Below, piece by piece: positions 56,596 through 64,000 of a DNA stretch of 64,000 bases. Origin of the DNA: Paulinella micropora (Eukaryota; Cercozoa; Imbricatea; Euglyphida; Paulinellidae). Under the pieces are notes generated by a model. That model made no database searches and was not told where the DNA came from. It worked only from the letters and a program-made list of their open reading frames with translations. Position 1 is the first letter of the stretch; every line of letters begins with the position of its first letter. The DNA lies in assembly GCA_019918135.1 (NCBI GenBank), contig WBZZ01005849.1:239501-303500 (forward strand). The letters are read 5' to 3'. A program made the translations under genes and the position numbers.

Positions 56596-57059
56596 TCTCA
56601 CCCCTGCTCTAGCGCAGGCAGGAGCGCTGGAGCGCAAGTCGGTCCAAATTGGACAACCAAACCTCCTATATAATTTTATAACTGCTAGTGGCAGATTTGG
56701 ACCGAAACACTGCTCCAGCGCACCTACCTGCGCTCCAGCGCAAGTCAGTCCAAATTGGGCAACCAAGCCCCCTATATAATTTTATAACTGCTGGGTGCCC
56801 GATTTGGACCGGAACACTGCTCTAGCGCGCCTACCTGCGTTCCAGCGCGGAGAAGGGGGGGGGTGGGGAGGGAAGGAGGAGGGGAGGGGGGTAGCCACCA
56901 CCGGCAACGATCAAGCTGGGGAGGAAAACCCCAGTGTCGCCCCGGCTTGATCATTATGGCGGTGTCCCCCCCCACCTCCCCCCCCCCCCCCCTCGCTCCA
57001 GCCGAGCCTACCCCTGTTCCAGCGCTGTTTGGTCCAAATCGGGCAGCCCAGTCCCTATA

Positions 57060-59270
57060 CTAATTCTTAACTGTCTTGACCGGTTTGGACCGGCGCTGTC
57101 TGTGGACACTTTGGTCGGACTTGGGAAGTCGGAAAATGGTCAGGGAATGAGCGTGACTCCTCTTGGATCCTCCCTTTTTTCCTGAGCCCTTCATATCACA
57201 CTGCAAGGGCCAACCCGCCTTTTCGAGAAGCCCCTTTAGCTCAGCGTGTCGCTGGGTGACCAGCTGCTGTATTTCCGCGACGTGGCGCTCTCGCACTCGT
57301 GGCGCGGGCGGGGGCCGCTCGCGCACTGGCGAGCAAGGCTCCAGTGCATCATCAACATCATCATCGACATCATCATCTGCAGACACAAAAGGCAAGCAAG
57401 CAATACTGGCCCTCGGATAAAAAGGGAACATGACTTGGATATTCTTTTGGGGACCTTGGTCATCGTGCTTGTTCTCGACTTTCTGTTCTTTTTTCTTTTT
57501 ATCCGAGGGTATTTCCTCTTCTTCGTACGGAGAGCCCGTTGGGGCGGTCGAGTCTTGAAGCAAAGGCGAGGGCAAGGGCAGGGAGACGGAGCGGGGCTGC
57601 GCGAGCAGGAGCTTGTAGCGTGTAGCTTCGGGCAGCAGGAGGCGAGCCTTGGAGACGTGGCGAGTGCATTCGCCATTGAAGCAGATGAGGGTCAGCTCTG
57701 TCAGGCACAGTTTGACGAGTAGGCGGTTGCTGGAGTGGCAGCGGGCCGTTCGTTTTTGGGCGTTCCGGAACGGGCAGATGGCGGTGTTCTTGCGAGTGTA
57801 GGCTTGGATCCAGCCCTGGGGGTTCCAAGTGATGTTTTCGAATCGGACGCTTTGCCCCAGGTAGGGCGCCGCGTGTGCTAGTAGGAGGGCCCTCATCTGC
57901 GCCTCGGTGTAAGGGCCATGTGCGCCGATGGTTACGTGGACGGGCAAGTCTGCGCCCTCTGGCGTGGGGCGGGGCGCAAGACTGATCTGCTCCGTGAGTT
58001 CGGAGCCCCAAGGCAGTTGGGCAACGGGTCGCTGGCTGGCTTGCGCACCTGACGACGAAGAAGAAGAAGAAGAAGAAGACGCGGCGCCTGCACGGCTCGG
58101 GTGACGCGGGGAGGCCCCCCTCTTGCGTTCAGGACTGGTACGCGGCGCGGTTTTGCTGTGCCGCGCGCCGAAAAGCGCCTCGGCGTCAGGCTGATGCCAG
58201 GCAGGACCCTCCCGCGTGGCCTCGCTTTCGCCGACGCTGGACAGCGCGACGAACTCGTCCAGCTCGAGTTCGGTCATGTGCTGGGCGGGGAAGAAGCGGA
58301 GGCTGGTGACTAGAAGGTCGTATGAAGGATCTTGCAGGTCGGCTGTGTGGGAACTGGAAGAGGACGAGGAGCTGGAGCTGCAGAGGTCGTAGCGTCCGAA
58401 GGGCATGAGGGGTCGCTTGGCGTAGACGGGCTTGTGACAATAAGAGCCATAGAGGCAGAGCCCGTGTTCGCTTGGGGGTGCCTGGAAGCAACCCTCGCAC
58501 GGCTTACGTTCGGCCTTATCGCAGAACGGGTAGCGGCACATCCCTCCTCCCTTTTTGTAGATGGAAAGGTCGACGATGGTGGAAAGGTCGAGGTCCGCGA
58601 AGGCCGGATAGAGGCGCAAAAAGTCCTCGGTCGCCTGGCGCACGAGGAGCCCAGCATCGGCCCACCCCAGGACTAGGCGTGGGAAGACGAGGTGGTAAGA
58701 CAGTTTGTTGTAGATCTTGAGCTGTCGGCGGCGTGCAGGCCACGCACCCGGCGCCGGCGCGCCACCCCCGCCGTCGGGAGCGGGCTGCGTGTTGTCGAGA
58801 TTCTGCCATTTTTTCACTTGGCCATGGCTTTGCAGGATGTGTGCGGTGCAGGCGGCCCAGGCCTGGTCCATGGTTAGCGTGCCCTCTGCGACTAGACGGA
58901 CAATGATGCGTCGCGATAGCATGACGAGGAAGCAGCGTAGAAAGTCCAAGAAGCGCTCGGGCGTCAGCTGCGGACTCTCTTTGCCGTCTAGATCCACGAT
59001 GAGAGCCGATGAGTCTTGAATGACCTGCACCAGGGCGAACCGGGTGAGCTGTGCCGCGTGCGGGCTGTGTGCCAATCTGCGCAGCAGGCCGGCCACGAGT
59101 CTTTCCTCGGGGGCGGTCAGGTGCAGACGGCCGCCCGACATGAGCGTGGAATTGGGTTTGGCCTTTTCCTCGCGCACGCGACGAGAAGCCGTGTCTAGCA
59201 CGTCGCTGATTTTCTGAGCCAGCTTTCGGGCTTCGAGCAAGGAATCCGCCTGCTGGGTGGGAGAGGACAT
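57060..59270 (-). CDS. archaeo-eukaryotic primase, herpesvirus UL52-like (copy B)
   Basis: 736 residues from the ATG of MSSPTQQADS, ~80% alike to copy A over most of its length. It keeps VDLDGK, SYHLVFP, VDLSIYKK...MCRYPFCDK and the zinc knuckle (ICPF, RCHSSN, CFNGEC), so the catalytic parts look whole. It differs in an extra Ser run after FGRYDL, an Asp-rich DDDVDDDVDD tract, and in its end: after LEKAGWPLQ the sequence joins the 53-bp direct repeat, so copy A's last zinc ribbon and acidic tail are absent. The tail therefore comes from repeat DNA. Upstream spacer is conserved with copy A. Confidence 0.8.
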   Translation of the reverse strand: MSSPTQQADSLLEARKLAQKISDVLDTASRRVREEKAKPNSTLMSGGRLHLTAPEERLVAGLLRRLAHSPHAAQLTRFALVQVIQDSSALIVDLDGKESPQLTPERFLDFLRCFLVMLSRRIIVRLVAEGTLTMDQAWAACTAHILQSHGQVKKWQNLDNTQPAPDGGGGAPAPGAWPARRRQLKIYNKLSYHLVFPRLVLGWADAGLLVRQATEDFLRLYPAFADLDLSTIVDLSIYKKGGGMCRYPFCDKAERKPCEGCFQAPPSEHGLCLYGSYCHKPVYAKRPLMPFGRYDLCSSSSSSSSSSHTADLQDPSYDLLVTSLRFFPAQHMTELELDEFVALSSVGESEATREGPAWHQPDAEALFGARHSKTAPRTSPERKRGASPRHPSRAGAASSSSSSSSSSGAQASQRPVAQLPWGSELTEQISLAPRPTPEGADLPVHVTIGAHGPYTEAQMRALLLAHAAPYLGQSVRFENITWNPQGWIQAYTRKNTAICPFRNAQKRTARCHSSNRLLVKLCLTELTLICFNGECTRHVSKARLLLPEATRYKLLLAQPRSVSLPLPSPLLQDSTAPTGSPYEEEEIPSDKKKKEQKVENKHDDQGPQKNIQVMFPFYPRASIACLPFVSADDDVDDDVDDALEPCSPVRERPPPAPRVRERHVAEIQQLVTQRHAELKGLLEKAGWPLQCDMKGSGKKGGSKRSHAHSLTIFRLPKSDQSVHRQRRSKPVKTVKN
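57149..57204. repeat. ~53-bp direct repeat, right copy
   Basis: Same sequence as 55165-55217; here it forms part of the 3' coding end of primase copy B. It marks a recombination junction. Confidence 0.8.
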
Positions 59271-59614
59271 GAGAGAGCCGCCTCGAGCTCCTATTTGGTG
59301 TTTTCCTCCTTGGTTGGCTTTCTGCTCTTTATTTCTTTTGCCGGGGGAGGAGAGAGAAAGGGAGGGGGGCAGGAAAAGAGATGAAAGGGGGGGGGGGGCG
59401 CGGGAAGAGGGAGAGAGGAAGGGGCGGGAGTGAAAGGTGGGAGAGTTTTGTTTGACTAAAGTTTGTTGGGTACGGCTAAAAAAGGGCAGAGCTTTTTTTA
59501 ATGAAGAAGCGACTAGTGAGTTATATATAAAGAGGTGAGGAAGCGACTAGTGAGTTATATATAAAGAGGTGAGGAAGCGACTAGTGAGTTATATATATAC
59601 ATAAAACTCAGGAA
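59271..59614 (+). promoter_or_regulatory. promoter with three 34-bp repeats
   Basis: The last ~105 bp before the glycoprotein ATG hold three tandem copies of GAAGCGACTAGTGAGTTATATATAAAGAGGTGAG-type DNA starting at 59509, 59543 and 59577 (34-bp period; each with GCGACTAGTGAGTT and a TATATATA box). The same 14-mer precedes the related gene at 18500. Nearer the primase are G-runs. Divergent promoter for primase B and the glycoprotein. Confidence 0.75.
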
Positions 59615-60343
59615 ATGAAAAAAGCATTATTTCTTTGGACTTTCCTCCTAGTAGTACTGGGCGGACAGCTGTCAGGCAACGCTCGTGATACTACAAAAAC
59701 GTCGCTTCGCTGCTGCAAAGATAAAAGCATCAGAGATTTAAGCTGGAGACACGCCAACTCTTCCACTGGACCTGTGATTCTAGATTATGGCCAACCCTTC
59801 AAGGAAGCTAAGGAATGTCATTACTTGCATAGGCTCAACTTCTATTACAAACCTGCTGAAACTTATAATGTGAAAAACTTAAGCCTTGGACAGGGCTGGG
59901 GCCACGAGGGCGACGAGGAATGTACTACAGAAATAAGGGTGTACAGAAGCAATTCGCTTGATAAACTGTCATTTAGATACGATTTGCTCCGCTTGCATGT
60001 TGGCTGCAACGGAACGTGCAATATCTCCTACGCCATCAATGCTGAATGTCAACCAAAGAGCGCTTATAGAGCCATCGAGTCTTTCTCCATCCTTGCTATC
60101 TGTTTCTTCTTGGCTGCTATCGGTGGCTTGGTTATTGCATGCATGGACGACCAGGAATGTTGCATAAAGCCACATAGTGGTTTGTGTTTTGCTGTTGTCT
60201 TTTTGTTTTTGTCTGCGTGTTGGCGGGCCTGGTGGCGTTTCTTATTGATTTCTTTCCGCGATACATCAGTATTTAACCAGGGGTGGGTTTTGGCAAGGCT
60301 GCGTGTGTCAGGCCGAGAGCCAGAATCGAAGAGACTGACTTAA
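59615..60343 (+). CDS. type I membrane glycoprotein, family 1 (copy B)
   Basis: 242 residues. Signal peptide MKKALFLWTFLLVVLGG, ectodomain with Cys (RCCKD, KECHYLH, EECTTE, VGCNGTCN) and N-glycosylation sites (NSS, NLS, NGT, NIS), then a membrane region: ILAICFFLAAIGGLVIACM near 155-173 and FAVVFLFLSACWRAWWRFLL near 188-207. Related to the protein at 18500 over the ectodomain, without its Ser repeats but with the anchor. Driven by a triple promoter repeat. It lies tail-to-tail with a kinase-like gene on the other strand, as copy A does. No known family; a viral surface or receptor-like protein is plausible. Confidence 0.75.
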   Translation: MKKALFLWTFLLVVLGGQLSGNARDTTKTSLRCCKDKSIRDLSWRHANSSTGPVILDYGQPFKEAKECHYLHRLNFYYKPAETYNVKNLSLGQGWGHEGDEECTTEIRVYRSNSLDKLSFRYDLLRLHVGCNGTCNISYAINAECQPKSAYRAIESFSILAICFFLAAIGGLVIACMDDQECCIKPHSGLCFAVVFLFLSACWRAWWRFLLISFRDTSVFNQGWVLARLRVSGREPESKRLT

Positions 60344-60419
60344 GAATGCTCGTCGGGTCCTGCCCCAATCGCAAAGTCGTTCTGCTGACAATGTCTTTAG
60401 CTTTGAGATTTAAATTACG

Positions 60420-60665
60420 AAAGGCGTGATTCTCGATTATGGCAAACCCTTCGAGGAAGCTAAGGAATGTCAACCAAAGAGCGCTTATAGAGCCATCCCT
60501 GCTATCGCTGGATTGTACATTGCATGCATGTACAAGGAAGGTGGCGGAAGGCCACATCGTGGCTCGTGTTTTGCTGTTGTCGTCTTGTTTGTTGTCTGCG
60601 TGTTGGCGGGCCGGGGGGCGTGTGTCAGGCCGAGAGTCAGAATCGAAGAGACTGACTCAACAATG
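60420..60665 (+). pseudogene. glycoprotein 3'-end relic
   Basis: VILDYGKPFEEAKEC, QPKSAYRAI and SCFAVVVLFVVCVLAG repeat pieces of the glycoprotein just upstream with the middle missing. Flanking GGCCGAGAG(C/T)CAGAATCGAAG occurs before and after it, so it arose by tandem duplication. It overlaps the 3' end of the kinase-like gene. Confidence 0.65.
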
Positions 60666-63091
60666 CTCGTCGGGCCCTCCCCCTTAAACCCATTGCTGAT
60701 ATCGGACAGCAAATGGATACCGCCCGTCAAGCTTAGGTTTCCCGCTACATGATTTGCGACTTTAAGCGTCCGTTGCCAGTCTATGGATGTGTCATTCTTT
60801 GTTGATTGCTCCAGCAGTGGGGACATCGCCGTGTGTATTCCATCTTTCGTGGCGACGCAGGGCAGGTTGGCTCCGCTGGTTAGCAAAGATAAGTAGAATA
60901 CCAACGCGAGCTCGGTGGCGTTCTTGAGTCCGCGGGTCTGCATATTTGTGTGTAGGTCCTTGCGCCAGATTGATAGTGGCTTTCCTTTGGCCAGGAGCCT
61001 GGGTTCCAAGAGGCGGACCCTGACTAGCGTTTTGTTCCCAAACCCGAAACGGTAGACCGCCACGTCTTGCGGGTCCCAGGGGTTAAAGTAAAAAAACGGA
61101 ACATCCGCAGCCTCTTCAGCTGTGCTCGCGGAGAAGCTCCACAGCGCGTCAGCGTATCGGCGCATAAGAGCCCATAGTTGTGCCCAGGCCTTGGCCAAAA
61201 AATCTCTGTTTTTTTCTTCCCCTGCCCAAATGTTGGCTAGCAGGCCCTCGTCGTCGGGCTGGGTGTAGCAGAACAGGAAATTAGGACTTGGTTTTCCGTT
61301 CCATTTTATATAGCGGTCAGACCAGTGACTCTTAATTGCGCTCATAGTGCGCGTCTCGCTAGCTCCAATTTTGTGCAGGCACAGAAAATAGCTCCATTTC
61401 CAATAATTCTCTGCCTGGTCCATGCTCTGGCAACCAGCAATAGAAAAAAACGTAACAATATTGGTGCGTTTTGATTCCTTTCCCTCATCCCAAAACACAC
61501 GCGGAGATCTGTCGCCTTCTTCAGCTTGCTTCTTCTTCTCTTTGGCGTTGTGGAAACGGCGCTGGTAATGGGAAAGCAACCCGCTGACATTCTTCGCGTC
61601 GCGGAGCCATGTAGGTATTCGGTGGTTTTCGCAGCGCTTCTGTAGCGTTTTGAATAATTCCTTTATGCTTTCCTTGTCAGGAGACGGAGGCTTTCCACAT
61701 TGCTCGCACGCAAAGACCTGGTACAAAAGCTTCGTGTACTGCTCGGCCGCAGCGGTCATATCCAGTGCCCCCGGTTGTGGGTTGGAGTAGTCGTGTAGCG
61801 CCTCCAACCCCTTATCACCTTCTGCTTGAAATTTGGAGAAATCTTTTTCATGAATCCAGGATTTACCTTCTGGTTCTACATAATGAGCCAACACGTCCAA
61901 AAAAGATGGGTATCCTCTTTCTGGGGGAAACCGCAGATTTGCAACCAAAGCTACAGCTTTCTTTAGGAGATCAAGCTTGCCCTGTTGGGGGCCTAGATCA
62001 GCTGCTTTTTCCTGGAGCTTATCTTGTAATAATTTAACACCGCTTTGGAACGCCTCTTGCCAATCGTTGGAGGAATCGGGGCCTGCCATTCTGTTGGCCA
62101 GCAAAGTGACGAATACGCCAAGGCTCAGCAACATAGGCAGTGGCCGGTCCTTTTTTTTGTTCAGCAACATAGGCAGTGGCCGGTCCTTTTTTTTGTTCAG
62201 CAACATAGGCAGTGGCGGGTCCTTTTTTTTGTTCAGGCTGCTCAACAATTGCAATGAGCGAAGGCTCAGCTCGCTGGCAGATGCGTTAAGATACCCCTCA
62301 TAAAAGCCAGCATCGCCCAAGACAACATCCAAGGCCTCCGCATTTGATCTGCTCGAGTCGTGGCGCGTGTAAACAAGAAAATTAGACGGCTTTAGATCAA
62401 CCAACACTGCATCGTCACGACGCTGCATTTGGTTTTGTGTCAGCATGTCCTCAAAAAGTGTGGTGTACTTTTCTATGGTTTCGTAAGCCGCTTTCCAGGC
62501 CTCAGTACGCTTTTCTGGGGTACGGGACTTATGCTCCAAGAAGGCCCTTAGGTCACCTAAGGGTGCGTACTTAGCCTCTTCGCGAAACAAGTAAAGCGAA
62601 TGCCCAACTATTGTATGAAATGCCCGTTCCGACTCCTCCGCTTTTACAATAATGTCGTTTCTTTCAGCTGTAAGCCTTGCGACACAAATCTGTTGCAGAC
62701 CCCGTTTCTTGTAATCATCGATGATGGATGAAACCGAACTTTTAAACCTTTGTATAAAATCTATCACTTCATCAGCCGATAATTGCTTGTACTCTGTCTT
62801 TTCACAAGCGCTGATTCTGCGTGTGCCCATGGCTTCGTTCCACTTCACTCGTTCTTTCGCGCGGTTCTCGCTGTCGTACACAAAGAAACCGAAGCGATAC
62901 ACTTGTGTTCCGGCGGGCGCGGCACAAAAGACAATATTGTATGTGCCCTGTGCTAACCAGCTTGGCTTCGTCCCATTGCTGTGAAATGTACATTTGCCAT
63001 TAGTACATGATTGTGTGTGGCCCAAAGCTTGTTTTTCAAGAATCCGCTGCAGTTCTCCTAGCAGGGTTGTGAGGGTCAAAGGGCCGGCCAT
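60485..63091 (-). CDS. divergent protein-kinase-like protein (copy D)
   Basis: 868 residues from the ATG of MAGPLTLTTLLGEL. Cys/His cluster near 25-35 (HTQSC, KCTF); glycine-loop-like AQGTYNIVF near 47-56; VYRFGFFVYDSENRAKER; catalytic-loop-like VDLKPSNFLVY near 235 with Asp, Lys and Asn in kinase spacing; VVLGDAGFYEGYLN in the DFG region. Near 275-310 a 12-residue unit (LNKKKDRPLPML) is present three times, from a 36-bp DNA repeat. Then CEQCGKPPSPDKE (Cys pair) and the family C-terminal domain (DVAVYRFGFGNKTLVRVRLLEPRLL). The last ~50 residues read through the glycoprotein relic. This is the best-preserved member and the one most likely to be catalytically active. Confidence 0.75.
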   Translation of the reverse strand: MAGPLTLTTLLGELQRILEKQALGHTQSCTNGKCTFHSNGTKPSWLAQGTYNIVFCAAPAGTQVYRFGFFVYDSENRAKERVKWNEAMGTRRISACEKTEYKQLSADEVIDFIQRFKSSVSSIIDDYKKRGLQQICVARLTAERNDIIVKAEESERAFHTIVGHSLYLFREEAKYAPLGDLRAFLEHKSRTPEKRTEAWKAAYETIEKYTTLFEDMLTQNQMQRRDDAVLVDLKPSNFLVYTRHDSSRSNAEALDVVLGDAGFYEGYLNASASELSLRSLQLLSSLNKKKDPPLPMLLNKKKDRPLPMLLNKKKDRPLPMLLSLGVFVTLLANRMAGPDSSNDWQEAFQSGVKLLQDKLQEKAADLGPQQGKLDLLKKAVALVANLRFPPERGYPSFLDVLAHYVEPEGKSWIHEKDFSKFQAEGDKGLEALHDYSNPQPGALDMTAAAEQYTKLLYQVFACEQCGKPPSPDKESIKELFKTLQKRCENHRIPTWLRDAKNVSGLLSHYQRRFHNAKEKKKQAEEGDRSPRVFWDEGKESKRTNIVTFFSIAGCQSMDQAENYWKWSYFLCLHKIGASETRTMSAIKSHWSDRYIKWNGKPSPNFLFCYTQPDDEGLLANIWAGEEKNRDFLAKAWAQLWALMRRYADALWSFSASTAEEAADVPFFYFNPWDPQDVAVYRFGFGNKTLVRVRLLEPRLLAKGKPLSIWRKDLHTNMQTRGLKNATELALVFYLSLLTSGANLPCVATKDGIHTAMSPLLEQSTKNDTSIDWQRTLKVANHVAGNLSLTGGIHLLSDISNGFKGEGPTSIVESVSSILTLGLTHAPRPANTQTTNKTTTAKHEPRCGLPPPSLYMHAMYNPAIAGMAL
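62126..62233 (-). repeat. 36-bp in-frame tandem repeat
   Basis: Three copies of CAGCAACATAGGCAGTGG starting at 62126, 62162 and 62198, each followed by a T-run, within kinase-like copy D. Copies A and C have one unit or none. Confidence 0.85.
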
Positions 63092-63103
63092 CAGTCTAGG
63101 CAC

Positions 63104-63260
63104 GATCGATCAAGAAAAAAAAGAAAAACTAATCCAAGCTTTTCTCACTCTGTCTCCCTCTCTCTCTCTTTATTATGTTGTCCTTTTTCATGTATAAGAT
63201 TGAAATGGCTGAGGCTAGTGGCGCATTAACCCCCCTCCTCCCTCTCTTCCCCCTCCTTGT
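63104..63260. promoter_or_regulatory. leader of kinase-like copy D
   Basis: CT-rich tract and TATAAGATTGAAATGG on the plus strand, closely similar to the leaders of the copies at 7145 and 8275, so probably the family promoter or untranslated leader. No gene. Confidence 0.4.
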
Positions 63261-63310
63261 CAGCGTCGTCACGACCAGGGGTTCGTCCTGGTACCCTAGC
63301 TTTCCAGGCC
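63261..63310 (+). pseudogene. ~50-bp remnant of the DUF285 surface-protein gene
   Basis: CACGACCAGGGGTTCGTCCT and flanks equal 11010-11055, inside the DUF285 protein gene of the left segment. It lies exactly where that gene would be in the right-hand copy, between the kinase-like and zinc-knuckle genes. All else of the gene is gone. Confidence 0.75.
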
Positions 63311-63365
63311 GCGTTTTAATTAAAAAAAGACTTGCTAAAAGTCTTGAACATGCCCCCCCCCCCCT

Positions 63366-64000
63366 CTAGCGCCGTACTCGTTTGTAGACTCCAATGTCAG
63401 CCGCTTCGGACGAGAGGTGTGTTAAGTACAGAGTCATAGCAGCAGCAAACGTTTCGTCGTCTGACTGAAAAGTCTCCAAGTTGTACACACCTTTCTGAAT
63501 TCTTTTCTTGGCTTTTAAGACTATCCCCCAGCACCTCAAATGGTCCTCGTCGCCTAGGACCGATTCGTTTCTTGCGTTTTGGATAAACTTGAACAAGCTC
63601 CGGTGATCTAATATGTCGTTCGAGTCTCTCTCGCGCCCTCGCCTGGGTCCGTGGCAGCCGGGGGGCACGGGAAGCTGCCGTTCCTTCTTCTCTTCTTCGG
63701 CGGCGACTAAGCCCCCCCGCCCCCCGCCCGCGGGCGCATACAACCAATACAGCACTTGGGCGGCGCGGAACGCTTCTGTATCCCGAGGCAGACGTTCGTG
63801 TAGTGTCGCCGCGGCTTTGTGTTTGCAAGACAGCCTCCTCCGGTGTTTGCATTTCCGGCAGACTGTTTCTCTTTGTGCCCTTGCAAGCGTATCCCAGTAC
63901 GCCTCAGTCCCGGGTGCCGTCGGGGTAGGCTTGAATTGCTCTTGGCGCTGGATAAAGTCACACAAAGCCTGTACATACTGACCCCAAAAGTAGTCAGGGG
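63366..64000 (-). CDS. zinc-knuckle protein of unknown function (copy B, cut by window edge)
   Basis: Partial, running off the right edge. About 80% alike to the C-terminal two thirds of the protein at 12103: YVQALCDFIQRQEQFKP, CRKCKHRRRLSCKHK, LFKFIQNARNESVLGDED, WGIVLKAKKRIQKGVYNLETF and TLYLTHLSSEAA. An extra ~30 residues (KKERQLPVPPGCHGPRRGRERD) sit in the linker. Strong protein-level conservation between copies supports function. Confidence 0.65.
   Translation of the reverse strand, partial: PDYFWGQYVQALCDFIQRQEQFKPTPTAPGTEAYWDTLARAQRETVCRKCKHRRRLSCKHKAAATLHERLPRDTEAFRAAQVLYWLYAPAGGGRGGLVAAEEEKKERQLPVPPGCHGPRRGRERDSNDILDHRSLFKFIQNARNESVLGDEDHLRCWGIVLKAKKRIQKGVYNLETFQSDDETFAAAMTLYLTHLSSEAADIGVYKRVRR

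Larger units (their letters stand above)
55500..57080. other. array of inverted boxes with AT-rich spacers: putative replication origins
   Basis: About nine pairs of boxes GGTCCAAATCGGGCA / TGCCCGATTTGGACC face each other across ~30-35 bp AT-rich spacers such as CTATATAATTTTATAACTG. One pair is a perfect 15-bp inverted repeat (55572-55586 and 55621-55635). Others begin near 55890, 55998, 56104, 56209 (one side lost), 56298, 56640, 56747 and 57030. Between pairs lie CTCCAGCGCG-type palindromic linkers. This is the architecture of herpesvirus oriS/oriL: inverted origin-binding-protein boxes flanking an AT-rich segment. It lies between genes for a UL9-like helicase and a UL52-like primase. Confidence 0.75.

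Noticed and set aside
55500-57063. Short readings with PIWTDLRWSAG and similar repeats
   Set aside because: They are translations of the inverted boxes and linkers in several frames, not proteins.
1-64000. Capsid, packaging ATPase, DNA polymerase, tRNA or rRNA genes
   Set aside because: Looked for by eye and not recognised; absence from this window does not decide the lineage.

Overview
The window looks like part of a large eukaryotic double-stranded DNA virus genome, or a stretch of virus-derived DNA carried by a microbial eukaryote. Genes are dense, mostly intronless and on both strands, with AATAAA-type signals at gene ends. I see a herpesvirus-like replication set: an archaeo-eukaryotic (UL52-like) primase, a UL9-like origin-binding helicase and an SF3 helicase. 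There are also many secreted or membrane glycoproteins, plus F-box, kelch and MYND proteins of the kind large viruses use against their hosts. No capsid, packaging or DNA polymerase gene was recognised, so the lineage (mirusvirus-like, nucleocytoplasmic or herpes-like) stays open. Genes that look interrupted are described as relics, without detail of the breaks.

Layout. 1-13 kb: end of a UL9-like gene, a tandem array of 212-bp units, a primase, two kinase-like genes (one a relic), a large DUF285 surface protein and a zinc-knuckle protein. 13-23 kb: F-box, multi-pass membrane, unknown nuclear, histidine-phosphatase-like, glycoprotein, kinase-like and CoiA-like nuclease genes. 23.2-26.9 kb: an HNH-SF3 helicase gene between direct repeats. 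26.9-43.4 kb: an array of paralogous surface proteins on the minus strand (signal peptide, PKD-like domain, DUF285 repeats, long Ser-rich stalk, then EGF, discoidin-like or ricin-like modules), with relic copies between them. 43.4-51.7 kb: a gene-poor stretch, then DUF1152-like, kelch, small unknown and MYND genes. 51.7-64 kb: a complete UL9-like gene, a block of inverted boxes that looks like an array of replication origins, a second primase, a type I glycoprotein, a third large kinase-like gene and a second zinc-knuckle gene.

The two ends of the window are diverged direct copies of one segment of about 9-13 kb (UL9-like, primase, kinase-like, DUF285 protein, zinc-knuckle gene, in the same order and orientation). 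In the right copy the DUF285 gene survives only as about 50 bp.

How the parts fit. UL9-like helicase, primase and boxed AT-rich spacers form a coherent replication module. The kinase-like genes lie tail-to-tail with type I glycoprotein genes at two loci, which suggests a functional pair. The glycoprotein genes share one promoter-like element and the DUF285 adhesins share another, so two surface-protein regulons can be read directly from the DNA.
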